Assembly (NCBI GenBank): GCA_910589305.1
Contig: CAJUTV010000007.1
Span: forward strand, 120,649-184,648
Direction: 5' to 3'
Length of the DNA stretch: 64,000 bases
From: an uncultured Lachnospira sp.
Lineage (GTDB): Bacteria; Bacillota; Clostridia; Lachnospirales; Lachnospiraceae
Shown here one piece after another: positions 1-8,498 of the stretch. Made by a program: the position numbers and the translations under genes. Each line of letters begins with the position of its first letter. The stretch's first letter is position 1. Below the pieces are notes generated by a model, which saw only the letters and a program-made list of their open reading frames with translations, had not been told where the DNA came from and made no database searches.

Positions 1-372
1 TGGATGCACATGATATTTGCTATGCTGTATACATTTAATAGAATCATAAATCGTATCATCTAAAAGAATTGCATCTTCATCAACTAGCAGTTGAATAATT
101 CGAGCATATGGAGTATCTTCTTTTATTTGACCAATGTCTTTTCCTATAAGAAGAATCTCATTATCTTTTACTAATGAATGGTCTGTCGTCATCATTTGAA
201 TAGAAATGGATGGCATCGAGGCTGCCCCCAGCTCATATGCCATATCGGGTACAAAAACAATACTATCACCATCATTATCTGGCCAATTATTCATATGAAT
301 ATGTAATGTTTGGGTATAAGAACATTCTATGCTTTTATTTAATTTCTTTATTATTTCATCATATATTTTCAA
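1..372 (-). CDS. Unrecognised protein, C-terminus cut by window edge
   Basis: An open reading frame on the minus strand runs off the left edge after 124 codons. The only in-frame start after the preceding stop is TTG at 370-372, with an AAGAG ribosome site 8 bases upstream. The visible residues include VFVPDMAYELG near residue 45 and a polar stretch ending EDTPYARIIQ near residue 100, followed by acidic residues. No signal peptide or membrane segment is visible. I do not recognise the family. Codon use looks like that of its neighbours, so I take it as a real gene truncated only by the window. Confidence 0.6.
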   Translation of the reverse strand, partial: MKIYDEIIKKLNKSIECSYTQTLHIHMNNWPDNDGDSIVFVPDMAYELGAASMPSISIQMMTTDHSLVKDNEILLIGKDIGQIKEDTPYARIIQLLVDEDAILLDDTIYDSIKCIQHSKYHVHP

Positions 373-492
373 ATTATACGCTCTTTTTCTTTTTTATTAT
401 TAAAAATTATACTCCTGTCTGGATAAATCATCAAGGACAAGATACATTACTCTTTCTTTTTAACAGACTATCCAAAATAATCATTTTCTATA

Positions 493-531
493 TTGACAAA
501 TGTTATATAGTGTTATATATTGCATATAACA
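493..531 (+). promoter_or_regulatory. Promoter with palindromic operator for the ytrA-type operon
   Basis: A strong promoter is visible: TTGACA at 493-498, a 17-base spacer, and TATATT at 516-521. The -10 is overlapped by a perfect inverted repeat, TGTTATAT (511-518) and ATATAACA (524-531) with a 5-base spacer. An operator in this position fits autorepression by the GntR/YtrA regulator that starts about 130 bases downstream. In the untranslated leader, a 20-base unit at 551-570 recurs at 575-594 with two differences. Confidence 0.7.
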
Positions 532-651
532 GTTAAAAGATAATACAAAAAAAAATTTATTTCACAAGCTAAACAAAAATTTATCTGACAAGCTTGTACC
601 TTTGCATCAAACACCAAGCTATTTACAAACTTACAGACTACAGTAGAAGGA

Positions 652-1041
652 GTGATTGATATAAAAATTATTATTAGCAACAGCAGCTCCACTCCCATTT
701 ATGAGCAGATTAAAAATGCAATCATAAGTCAAATTATGAATGGAGAACTCAAAGAAGATGAAAATATACCTTCTATCCGCTCCTTAGCACAAGATATACG
801 AATCAGTGTTATGACTATCAAAAAAGCGTATGATGAGCTTGAACAAGAAGGATATATTATCACAAGGCAAGGAAAGGGAAGTTTTGTAGCGCCAAAAAAC
901 ACCGAACTTGCAAAAGAACAGGCAAAAAAAGATATTGAAAAGCATATATCGCAAATTATAATGATAGCCAATAAATTTGACATCAGTAATAAAGATATAT
1001 TGGATTTATTTCAGTTTTTAATGGAGGATACAACAACATGA
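652..1041 (+). CDS. GntR-family transcriptional regulator, YtrA subfamily
   Basis: This is a short (about 129 residues) GntR-type DNA-binding protein. The winged helix-turn-helix fills residues 10-75 (PIYEQIKNAIISQ, then IPSIRSLAQDIRISVMTIKKAYDEL). A short helical tail takes the place of a ligand domain, which is the YtrA layout; such proteins usually repress the ABC exporter they precede. The gene overlaps the ATPase start by 4 bases. The start is odd: the ribosome site AGAAGGAG runs directly into the GTG at 652, so initiation may be at a non-standard codon a few bases later (ATT 655 or ATA 661). The operator at 511-531 is its likely target. Confidence 0.85.
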   Translation: MIDIKIIISNSSSTPIYEQIKNAIISQIMNGELKEDENIPSIRSLAQDIRISVMTIKKAYDELEQEGYIITRQGKGSFVAPKNTELAKEQAKKDIEKHISQIIMIANKFDISNKDILDLFQFLMEDTTT

Positions 1042-1904
1042 AAAATGCAATAGAAATCAATCATTTAATAAAAAAATACGATTCTAAATTTCAATTGGGA
1101 GAAATCAATTTAAAAATGCCCAGTGGTACAATTATCGGTTTAATTGGTGAAAATGGAGCAGGCAAAACAACACTTATCAAATCCATTTTAAATATTCTTC
1201 ATATTGATAAAGGCAGTATTAAAATTTTTGACAAAGACTATCAAAAAGAAGAGAACTTAATTAAAGAAGATATTGGTGTTGTTTTAGACGATATTTTTTT
1301 TCCAGAAATCTTAAATGTAAAAGATATTGATTCCATTATGAAAGATACTTATAAAAATTGGGATTCTGATTTATATTTTAAATATTTAAAGAATTTTGAG
1401 ATACCGCCAAACAAACAAATAAAAAAATTGTCAAAAGGAATGAGAAAAAAATTTGAGATAGCAACTGCCCTGTCTCATCATCCTAAGCTGTTAATATTAG
1501 ATGAACCAACCAGCGGACTTGACCCTGTTATCCGAAATGAAGTATTAGATATCTTTTTAAAATTTATTGCAGATGAAGAACATACCATTCTTTTATCAAC
1601 ACATATTACAAGTGATTTAGAACATATTGCAGACAATATTATTTTTATTGACAATGGTCAAATTATTTTAGAAGACACAAGAGATGATATTATGGACACC
1701 TATGGCATTTTAAAATGTGATATTGACTATTTTAAAAATATTGATAAAAAAGATATTATTTCTTACAAAAAAAATAAATACGACTATCATATATTAGTTA
1801 AAAATATTAATCAAATTTATAAAAAATATAATAACTGCATCATCGACAAAATTACCCTTGAGGATTTAATGGTGCTTATGATAAAGGGGGAAAAATTATG
1901 TTAG
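1038..1904 (+). CDS. ABC transporter ATP-binding protein (YtrB-like)
   Basis: This is the ATPase of a small ABC-2 exporter. The Walker A motif GENGAGKTT lies near residue 38, the signature LSKGMRKKF near residue 133, and Walker B with D-loop LLILDEPTSGLDP near 152, followed by the switch histidine in LLSTHIT. The C-terminal 70 residues are a lysine- and isoleucine-rich accessory region typical of this group. It starts inside the regulator (ATGA-type overlap) and its end overlaps the permease by 7 bases, so the three genes are translationally coupled. The substrate is unknown; relatives respond to cell-wall antibiotics. Confidence 0.88.
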   Translation: MKNAIEINHLIKKYDSKFQLGEINLKMPSGTIIGLIGENGAGKTTLIKSILNILHIDKGSIKIFDKDYQKEENLIKEDIGVVLDDIFFPEILNVKDIDSIMKDTYKNWDSDLYFKYLKNFEIPPNKQIKKLSKGMRKKFEIATALSHHPKLLILDEPTSGLDPVIRNEVLDIFLKFIADEEHTILLSTHITSDLEHIADNIIFIDNGQIILEDTRDDIMDTYGILKCDIDYFKNIDKKDIISYKKNKYDYHILVKNINQIYKKYNNCIIDKITLEDLMVLMIKGEKLC

Positions 1905-2530
1905 GATTAATTAAAAAAGATTTGTTTATGGCAAAAGGCAACTTTAAAACAATATCCATTATATTTGCTGTCTTTACATTTACCGCAATAAACGGGAATC
2001 AAAACTTTGCTTTTATCCCTGCATTTATGAGTGTTATGATAATGATGTCAACATTTAGCTATGATGAATACAATAAAACCGATGCTTTTATATCAACGCT
2101 TCCAAACGGCAAAAAAAATGCAATCAAATCAAAATATGCGGCAACGCTATTTATTATTTTCATATCGGTTCTATTAACGTTTCTTGTTTGCGTTCTTGTT
2201 GGATATGCAAAAAACAGTTTAAATATGGAATATATTATAGCAACGACTTTAGGCTGCTGCGTAGGGGTTATATTATTGCAGTCTATTATTTATCCATTTA
2301 TTTTTAAATATGGAATAGAAAAAAGCCGAATTGGAATATTTGTAGGGATATTTGCAATTACAGGCATTGCTGCATTTTTAACAAAAAGCGGATATACAAT
2401 AACCATTCCTCAACATATCCTTACCTTGCTTAATAACTATTGGATGATAATTATACCGCTTATTACTATCATCATATTATTTTTTTCATATAAAATATCC
2501 GAACATTTATATTGCAAAAAAGAATTTTAA
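1898..2530 (+). CDS. ABC-2 type membrane permease
   Basis: The protein is 210 residues long and strongly hydrophobic, with about six membrane segments (roughly residues 18-32, 40-55, 80-105, 112-132, 146-162 and 182-200). It has the size and spacing of ABC-2 permeases partnered with YtrA-controlled ATPases. It overlaps the upstream ATPase gene by 7 bases and closes the operon. A good ribosome site (AAGGGGG) lies within the end of the ATPase gene. No catalytic residues are expected; the call rests on topology and position. Confidence 0.78.
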   Translation: MLGLIKKDLFMAKGNFKTISIIFAVFTFTAINGNQNFAFIPAFMSVMIMMSTFSYDEYNKTDAFISTLPNGKKNAIKSKYAATLFIIFISVLLTFLVCVLVGYAKNSLNMEYIIATTLGCCVGVILLQSIIYPFIFKYGIEKSRIGIFVGIFAITGIAAFLTKSGYTITIPQHILTLLNNYWMIIIPLITIIILFFSYKISEHLYCKKEF

Positions 2531-2571
2531 TTGTAAAAATTTTTAATCCTGCACATCTGGCAAGTATTGAA

Positions 2572-3693
2572 TTAGATAATTGTAGATTTATCCAATTCAA
2601 CACTTGCCATTAAAAATGCTCCAATACCGAGAAGATTATTTACCTGTTTAGGTTCGCTTATATAATAATCATAAGAGCCATCTCGCAAAAAATCGCCTCC
2701 TAATCCTGCAACATAAACAGTTCCTTTTAAATTTAACAAAGCATGTTCGTCAACTTCAATAAATTCTCTTATAATGCCATAAAATGCGCTTTTAGCATTT
2801 TCATAATATGCAGCACTAATATATTTCTTCCGAATAGCCTTTAATAAAAAATAGGTAAACATACAAGAACATGAAGCTTCTGCATAATTCCCATAACGCT
2901 CTTCTTGGTCTAGCACTTGATACCAGACCTTTGTTTTTGGTGATTGTACTTTTATAATTGCCTCTGCCAAATCCTGAATCATACAAATCAATTCTTCTCT
3001 TTGTGATATATTTTTTATATAATCTAATGTATCCACCAAAGCACATGCGTACCAGCCTAAAGAACGTCCCCAAAAACTAGAGGAACACCCTGTTTTTTTA
3101 TTCGCCCAAAAACAAGTTCGGCTTTCATCCCACCCATGATATAACAAATGTGATTTTTCATCTTTTAAATATTTATCTATTAATCGAAACTGAAGAAAAA
3201 CATCTTCTTGTGCAATTTCTTTCTCAAACATACTAATGTATTGTGCATAAAATGGTTCTGCCATATACACCCCATCTAGCCACATTTGATTTGGATAACA
3301 TTGCTTATGCCAAAATCCATTTTCTGATGTTCTAGGCTGAAAGCGCAATTGTTCACGTAATAAATGTGCTGCATCTGCATAACGCTCTTCCCCAGTAACC
3401 TTATATAAATATAACAATATTTTTCCATTATTCACAAAATCCAAACTAAAAGAACTTTTATCATAAAAACGAATACTGCCATCTGGTAAGAGAAAATAGT
3501 CCATATTAGATTGAATGTAGTTAAAATAATCAATGTTTTTAGTATATTCATATACAAGCTCTAACCCTTTACACACTACCCCATAATCATACGCCCAACG
3601 ATTTCTTAATTTAGGAAATTTAACTAAAACACTATCTGCCATCCATATTGCCCAACTTCTGCCAAATATTCTTCTTTCAATATTTTGCTCCAT
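2572..3693 (-). CDS. Glycoside hydrolase family 105, unsaturated rhamnogalacturonyl/glucuronyl hydrolase (YteR-like)
   Basis: This cytoplasmic (alpha/alpha)6-barrel enzyme removes the unsaturated uronic acid left by pectate or rhamnogalacturonan lyases. The signature WLDGVYMAEPF carries Asp140, equivalent to the catalytic Asp143 of YteR, and HGWDES and FWGRSLGWY are also typical. There is no signal peptide, so oligomers are processed inside the cell. I start at the second ATG (3693); the first ATG (3705) is part of the ATGAGG ribosome site of a repeated leader. It lies downstream of the nucleoside-hydrolase-like gene on the same strand, and a LacI regulator diverges from the pair. Length (373 residues) fits the family. 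Confidence 0.9.
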   Translation of the reverse strand: MEQNIERRIFGRSWAIWMADSVLVKFPKLRNRWAYDYGVVCKGLELVYEYTKNIDYFNYIQSNMDYFLLPDGSIRFYDKSSFSLDFVNNGKILLYLYKVTGEERYADAAHLLREQLRFQPRTSENGFWHKQCYPNQMWLDGVYMAEPFYAQYISMFEKEIAQEDVFLQFRLIDKYLKDEKSHLLYHGWDESRTCFWANKKTGCSSSFWGRSLGWYACALVDTLDYIKNISQREELICMIQDLAEAIIKVQSPKTKVWYQVLDQEERYGNYAEASCSCMFTYFLLKAIRKKYISAAYYENAKSAFYGIIREFIEVDEHALLNLKGTVYVAGLGGDFLRDGSYDYYISEPKQVNNLLGIGAFLMASVELDKSTII

Positions 3694-3802
3694 ATTTTTC
3701 CTCATTTCTGTGCTGCCTTTTTGCGCAAAGAACTAAAGTTCTTACAGTTTTGTGACAAACAACATATAGACATAAATCTCGCGATTAAAAATTTCAATTT
3801 TT
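3694..3802 (-). promoter_or_regulatory. Repeated 5' leader element (copy D) before GH105 gene
   Basis: The 105 bases before the GH105 start match the leader before the MoxR gene (60053-60152) over nearly their full length. Shared blocks are AAATTTTTAATC, ATGTTGTTTGTCACAAA, GTTCTTTGCGCAAAAA and GCACAGAAATGAGG. The last block supplies the ribosome site. AAGAACTTTAGTTCTT inside it can fold as a hairpin. Stops occur in all relevant frames, so it is not a conserved leader peptide. Confidence 0.55.
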
Positions 3803-3806
3803 AATT

Positions 3807-4700
3807 TTATTCTCCATCAGCTGCAAAAAGCTTTAGCTTTGCATAAAAATCTTCAAGAATAAACCTTGAATCAATATTTTTATATACTTTAATTGGTCTG
3901 TTTTTACCTGTATAAACATAATGCATCGTGTCATCAAATTCAGGTGCAGGCATCCATTCCCATTCACCACAATCATTAAACAAAATTATTCCAATAGAAG
4001 GAGAATCTCCTAAAATTCTAAATTCTGCGGGTCTTGATTTCCACGCATTATTAAAATTCACTACATTTTCAGCAAGATATTTTCCAATTTCACCATATGG
4101 ATATACTTTATCCCATAATTCAGCATATGTAACTGGCATCATACGATATACATTTCTAGGAACCTGCCATAACTGAACAGCAGACTTAAAAACCACATTT
4201 GCAGCATGTACATCATTTTTCAAATTATATTCCCAACCACCTGTTGGATAATCTCTGCCTCCAATCCATATAACTATAATATTTCTTTGTGCAATTTCAG
4301 GACACATTAAAAGTGCAGAAGCCATATCTGTCAATGGACCAAGACATGCAATATAAAGTGGTCTTTCATCTTCTTTCATTGCCTCTTCTATAATAAATTT
4401 TGCTCCATCAGAACACATTGGAAGATTTGCCGTTTCCATCGCTTGCATCGCTCCATTTTCAACCCTAATAACTCCTTCTTTCTTCATCTTTTTTAAAACA
4501 AGCATTGCCTCTTCATAGCTATCTTGCTGACTATGTTCGGATTTATCTTTTCCAAAATGCGCTGGAATAATTCCTCTTAAATCAATAGATTCTGACAAAA
4601 TTCCATGAACAATTGCATATTGGTCATCTACTTCGTTTTTTACATCTGTATCTAATATAACTCGAACCTTTTTTTCATCTGGAATATTAAAATTTACCAT
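3807..4700 (-). CDS. Nucleoside hydrolase-like protein (IUNH/DUF1593-type)
   Basis: The N-terminal DTDVKNEVDDQYA (residues 17-29) is a calcium-binding aspartate motif of the nucleoside-hydrolase fold. It has two extra residues compared with the classical DTDPGxDDA, as in DUF1593-type proteins. LYIACLGPLTDMASAL (near residue 115) is also characteristic of the fold. There is no signal peptide. It sits in a pectin-oligomer locus, upstream of GH105 and divergent from a LacI regulator, so I infer that it cleaves a glycosidic bond in a sugar metabolite rather than salvaging nucleosides. Ribosome site GGAGG lies 9 bases before the ATG. The exact substrate is unknown. Confidence 0.75.
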   Translation of the reverse strand: MVNFNIPDEKKVRVILDTDVKNEVDDQYAIVHGILSESIDLRGIIPAHFGKDKSEHSQQDSYEEAMLVLKKMKKEGVIRVENGAMQAMETANLPMCSDGAKFIIEEAMKEDERPLYIACLGPLTDMASALLMCPEIAQRNIIVIWIGGRDYPTGGWEYNLKNDVHAANVVFKSAVQLWQVPRNVYRMMPVTYAELWDKVYPYGEIGKYLAENVVNFNNAWKSRPAEFRILGDSPSIGIILFNDCGEWEWMPAPEFDDTMHYVYTGKNRPIKVYKNIDSRFILEDFYAKLKLFAADGE

Positions 4701-4745
4701 ATATATTTACCTCCATCTTGTTTTATTTATTTTGTCATATTAATA

Positions 4746-4816
4746 ACTTAATTTCAATTAAGAATTAAGTAAATTTTCTTCATTTTATTGACTTAATTAC
4801 TAAATTACTATAGAAT
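4746..4816. promoter_or_regulatory. Divergent control region with LacI-type operator and lacI promoter
   Basis: CTTAATT-TC-AATTAAG at 4747-4762 is a perfect palindrome of LacI-operator size, nested in a longer inverted repeat (ACTTAATT 4746-4753, AATTAAGT 4763-4770). A second half-like copy (ACTTAATTACTAAATTA) starts at 4791, inside the plus-strand promoter TTGACT (4788-4793), 17-base spacer, TAGAAT (4811-4816). The layout suggests that the LacI protein represses both itself and the minus-strand GH105 pair. Confidence 0.65.
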
Positions 4817-4851
4817 AATTTTATTAAAAATAAACTAGAAGGAAAAAATAT

Positions 4852-5862
4852 ATGGTTACTGCAAAGGAAATCGCAAAACAACTAAATCTATCAGAAGCTG
4901 CAGTTTCAATAGCACTCCATAATAAAGCAGGTGTCAGTACAAAAACAAAAAAGAAAGTGCTGGAATTAGCTCAAAAACTTGGATACGATTTTTCAAAAAT
5001 TGCAGCTAAGTCAGCATGTCTAACAACAAAGGGAACATTATTGTTTGTATATTTTAAAAAACATGGTGCAATTGTAACAGACACAGCCTTTTTCTCACAG
5101 TTATCAGAAGGAATCCATCATTATTGCAGTAACAATGGTTATCTTACAGCTATTCAATATATTTATGAGGATACAAATATCAATGAAAAATTCACAGAAT
5201 ATGCTGCTATTTATCAAGGAATTATTTTACTTGCAACAGAAATGAATCTTGATGATTTAAAAAAATGGAAAGATTGTCCTCTTCCCTTTGTTGTGCTAGA
5301 TAATTATCAAATCAATTTTTCTGCAAATTATATTACCATTAATAATATTCAAGGTGCATATCAAGCTACAAAACATTTGATTAAATCTTGTAATAAACAG
5401 CCCGGATATATGCACTCTTCTTATAATATTCAAAATTTTACTGAAAGAAAAAATGGTTTTTTTAAAGCTGTAACCGAAAATGGCTTATCAAAATCACTCT
5501 CTATTGTTCATCATCTAACACCTTCCGTTAAAGGAGCTTATGCTGATATGTTAGATATTCTAAATCATAATGAACAAATCGCCGATTGTTATTTTGCAGA
5601 TAATGATTTAATAGCAATTGGAGCAATGAAAGCAATACAAGAATATGGACTTACCATTCCTCACAATATATCTATTATTGGTTTTGATGACATACCTATG
5701 GCTTGCTGTATGGAACCTCCACTTACTTCAATTCGTGTACCAATAAAATATTTAAGTAATTTAGCCGTAAAATATCTTATAGAAAATATTTGTCTTCAAT
5801 CTAAAGAATATTTACATATAGAAGTTGCTACTCAATTCATTCAACGAAAAAGCTGCTTGTAA
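4852..5862 (+). CDS. LacI-family transcriptional regulator
   Basis: Residues 1-50 form the LacI helix-turn-helix and hinge (TAKEIAKQLNLSEAAVSIALHNKAG). Residues 60-336 form a periplasmic-binding-like sugar sensor with the usual dimer and ligand segments, including ADNDLIAIGAMKAIQ and ISIIGFDDIPMA. The start is an ATG with AGAAGGA 9 bases upstream. It diverges from the nucleoside-hydrolase and GH105 genes and a palindrome lies between them, so control of that operon by a pectin-derived sugar is likely. A strong terminator follows directly. Confidence 0.92.
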   Translation: MVTAKEIAKQLNLSEAAVSIALHNKAGVSTKTKKKVLELAQKLGYDFSKIAAKSACLTTKGTLLFVYFKKHGAIVTDTAFFSQLSEGIHHYCSNNGYLTAIQYIYEDTNINEKFTEYAAIYQGIILLATEMNLDDLKKWKDCPLPFVVLDNYQINFSANYITINNIQGAYQATKHLIKSCNKQPGYMHSSYNIQNFTERKNGFFKAVTENGLSKSLSIVHHLTPSVKGAYADMLDILNHNEQIADCYFADNDLIAIGAMKAIQEYGLTIPHNISIIGFDDIPMACCMEPPLTSIRVPIKYLSNLAVKYLIENICLQSKEYLHIEVATQFIQRKSCL

Positions 5863-5870
5863 ATAAATCA

Positions 5871-5912
5871 AACAAAAATGGGGCAATAACAGCCCCATTT
5901 TTGTTATTGTCT
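5871..5912 (+). terminator. Rho-independent terminator after lacI-family gene
   Basis: The arms AACAAAAATGGGGC and GCCCCATTTTTGTT pair perfectly around a 7-base loop and are followed by a T-rich run. It lies 8 bases after the stop codon of the LacI-family gene. Confidence 0.9.
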
Positions 5913-5971
5913 TTTTACTCGACATAAACATAAGTTATTGCTGATATTCAATTATCTATTGCAAAAAATTA

Positions 5972-6130
5972 TTATTTAGCAAATACCTTATACGCTTCCA
6001 TATTTTGTTGTATTAGATGTTGTGATATAGAACATACATCTTCTATATGTGCTATTCTTTCAGCTTTTTCTTGAAAAAAATTTTAGTTTACTTTTGTAAT
6101 GGAAATCATTGTATTTATATCTACTGGCAT
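5972..6130 (-). pseudogene. Decayed Phd/YefM-type antitoxin
   Basis: A frame from ATG 6128-6130 to TAA 5972-5974 reads MPVDINTMISITKVN, an in-frame TAA at 6083-6085, then NFFQEKAER and a tail ending EAYKVFAK. The start resembles Phd/YefM antitoxins of Clostridia (typically MVSITEANQNFSK) and the end resembles the same family's C-terminus. The roughly 30 middle residues are missing. A ribosome-like AAGAGAG lies upstream and no toxin gene is adjacent. I read it as a remnant of a toxin-antitoxin pair; the family call rests on remembered consensus. Confidence 0.6.
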
Positions 6131-6199
6131 TTTATATACATCTCTCTTTTTATATAAATACCTAAAAAGAAGCATATACAAAAACTATTTAATTTAATA

Positions 6200-7111
6200 C
6201 TAATTTCTGCCTTTCTGCGCATAATTTAAAATACGCAAATAATGATTTGCTTCACGAAGTACATGGTCTGCCAAAAGAGGAAGAATAACCGAGCAGATTT
6301 TACAGTCTGTAATCCCTTGTGCTCCTGCCGTCTTAAACTGCTGATATTCTTTTGTTGTCTGCAATGTTGTTGCAGTCAACGTATTCATCACTTTTCTTTC
6401 CTGTTCTCTTGCCTCTTCTAAAAGATGGCAATAATCTTTTGCAAACTCATCGGCTTTTTCAATCAGTTCACACTCGGTTGGGTCTAATAATCCTCGAATA
6501 AACTGAGCATGTTCCATCATAATCTGATTCCAAAATATTTCTGTATTCCTTAAATCAGGCATTGAAATTCTGCCGCTTTTTTCAAGCTCTAAAATCATCT
6601 GGCGGTACAATTTTGCTTCCCGCAAGATATGTTCAATTAACAGAGGATAATTTGCAGTATAAAGCCTGCACCTTGTCACTTCTCTTAAAATCTCTTCCTT
6701 AAACGAAATCAATCCATTCAAACTGTTAAGCATCTGGCGATTCAACATTCTTACCTGAGAAATCATTTGTCTATTTATCATAGTACCATTTTTAGAGCAA
6801 AGTTGTTGTTCCTCTTCTGTAATCTTTACATCAATTGGGATTCCTGTCAAATCACTTGTCTGACATTCCGCTTTTTGCGTAAATTCTGTTACAATCTCTC
6901 CAGAATTTAAGACAGCTTGGCTTACAATACCATCTGCAAGTTCTACTGTTTTTTTAAGTCCATCTTCAAATTCTTTTCGGAAACAATCGGCTCTTTGTAT
7001 AAACTCTGTTTCCTTTGTTGGAAAACCTGCGAGCAAAAACAAGGAATGTTCCTTCATAATCCTTCCAAAAAAAAGATGTGTTTCTAGTGATAAAGTTACA
7101 TATTCTCTCAT
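6200..7111 (-). CDS. DUF2935 family protein
   Basis: The 303-residue protein is all-helical and made of two repeats, each with a histidine/glutamate-bearing helix pair. In the first, SLETHLFFGRIMKEHSLFL lies near residue 8 and LIEHILREAKLYRQ near 160. In the second, EIFWNQIMMEHAQFIRGLL lies near 190 and LADHVLREANHYLR near 280. This matches DUF2935, a ferritin/hemerythrin-like metal-binding fold found mainly in Firmicutes. Its function is unknown. It is transcribed alone, divergent from tadA, with no membrane segment. The cytoplasm is the likely site. Confidence 0.85.
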   Translation of the reverse strand: MREYVTLSLETHLFFGRIMKEHSLFLLAGFPTKETEFIQRADCFRKEFEDGLKKTVELADGIVSQAVLNSGEIVTEFTQKAECQTSDLTGIPIDVKITEEEQQLCSKNGTMINRQMISQVRMLNRQMLNSLNGLISFKEEILREVTRCRLYTANYPLLIEHILREAKLYRQMILELEKSGRISMPDLRNTEIFWNQIMMEHAQFIRGLLDPTECELIEKADEFAKDYCHLLEEAREQERKVMNTLTATTLQTTKEYQQFKTAGAQGITDCKICSVILPLLADHVLREANHYLRILNYAQKGRN

Positions 7112-7275
7112 ATCTTAGAATACCCTTATAATTTAGAGTTCTCTATACTATATGCAAAAAATATTAAAAAGACCTACATAGAACGCATTGGAATGAATTG
7201 AAATTTTACAATATTGATGATATGATAACAAATATAATAAAAACCACCAGAAAAATACTAAAAGGAAAGTAGCTT

Positions 7276-7821
7276 GTGAATGATAACAACTCAAATATAA
7301 TTATTGCAAATAATTTTTCCGACAACGCCCATTTGTCTGATACAAGTTTTTATAAAGAAGATATGAAATATATGAAAGCTGCAATCCATCAGGCAAAAAA
7401 AGCGTATGCGCTTATGGAAGTGCCTATCGGCTGTGTTATTGTATATCAAAACAAAATTATTGGACGCGGATATAATCGCCGCAATACAGATAAGACAACG
7501 CTTGGTCATGCAGAGCTGACTGCTATCAAAAAAGCAAGCAAAAAAATAGGTGACTGGCGTTTAGAAGACTGTGTTATATATATCACACTAGAACCATGTC
7601 AAATGTGTGCTGGGGCTATTGTACAAGCCCGAATACCAAGAGTTGTGATAGGTGCTATGAACCCAAAAGCAGGATGTGCTGGTTCTATATTAAACATCTT
7701 AGAAATGCCTCAATTTAATCATATGTGTCATGTTACAAGAGGTGTTATGAATGAAGAATGCAGCAATCTGCTCACACAATTTTTTAAAGAGCTGCGCCTT
7801 TCTAAAACAAAAAAGACATAA
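7276..7821 (+). CDS. tadA: tRNA-specific adenosine deaminase TadA
   Basis: This zinc enzyme converts adenosine to inosine at the wobble position of tRNA-Arg(ACG). The zinc and catalytic motifs are HAE at residues 78-80 and PCQMC at 107-111 (Cys108 and Cys111). The rest matches TadA (EVPIGCVIV, GRGYNRRNT, PRVVIGAMNPKAGCAGS). A GTG start at 7276 follows AAAGGAAAG. This gives about 29 extra residues before the usual TadA beginning; ATG 7363 is an alternative start with a weaker ribosome site. No dnaX or SRP RNA gene follows, unlike in Bacillus. Confidence 0.92.
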   Translation: MNDNNSNIIIANNFSDNAHLSDTSFYKEDMKYMKAAIHQAKKAYALMEVPIGCVIVYQNKIIGRGYNRRNTDKTTLGHAELTAIKKASKKIGDWRLEDCVIYITLEPCQMCAGAIVQARIPRVVIGAMNPKAGCAGSILNILEMPQFNHMCHVTRGVMNEECSNLLTQFFKELRLSKTKKT

Positions 7822-7958
7822 GTTCTTTGCAAAACTGTATAAATAATATGAAGCGTCACAAATAAAGTTTGATGCGACAATAGAAATGCCTTACAACTAA
7901 TTTAACAGCTTTTTCTATTGAGCAACTCCCACGCTGCGCTTCAAAATAGAGGATTTTT

Positions 7959-8498
7959 ATGAATACTATATATTCCAACAGCCATATTACAATGCGTGTA
8001 TTAGATGAACGCTACAGTCAGCATATTCTTGACTTTTATACAAATAATCGATTATATTTTGATATTTACGAGATAGATAAACCAACTTCTTTTTACTCGC
8101 TAGACTTTATCAAACAAATGACAAAAGCGGAATACAATGCCTTTGTTCAAGGAACATTTATCCGCTATTTTTTATTTGCCAACAATAATCCAGAACAAAT
8201 TATCGGCTGCATCTCCTTTTCAGATATCAAAAAAAGTATGCTCTCTTGCACGATTGGATATAAAATCGACAAAAACTACCAAAATTTAGGTTATGGAAGA
8301 CGCATGTTGACTATGGCTTTAAAAATTATGGTTACAGAATGCAATATACATCGCATTGAAGCGTATATTCACCCTTGTAATCTGGCATCGCTGCACCTTG
8401 TAAAAGCACTTGGCTTTATTGCTGAAGGCACAGCTTATGCCTATGCCAAAATCAATGGACAATGGGTAGACCATCTTCGATTTGTTTATATTTCTTGA
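7959..8498 (+). CDS. GNAT-family N-acetyltransferase (RimJ/RimL-like)
   Basis: The 179-residue protein has the acetyl-CoA pyrophosphate loop region NLGYGRRMLTMAL (near residue 110) and the RimJ/L-type segment HRIEAYIHPCNLASLHLVKALGF (near 128). It ends in AYAKINGQWVDHLRF, as seen in ribosomal-protein or peptide acetyltransferases. The substrate cannot be told. Ribosome site AGAGG lies 7 bases upstream. Its stop codon lies inside the end of the convergent DUF6128-like gene (13-base overlap). The preceding intergenic region holds a GAAGCG/CGCTTC inverted repeat. Confidence 0.85.
   Translation: MNTIYSNSHITMRVLDERYSQHILDFYTNNRLYFDIYEIDKPTSFYSLDFIKQMTKAEYNAFVQGTFIRYFLFANNNPEQIIGCISFSDIKKSMLSCTIGYKIDKNYQNLGYGRRMLTMALKIMVTECNIHRIEAYIHPCNLASLHLVKALGFIAEGTAYAYAKINGQWVDHLRFVYIS

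Noticed and set aside
7822..7958. SRP RNA after tadA
   Set aside because: The region has no GGTGCTGTT-like SRP core; only short inverted repeats are present.
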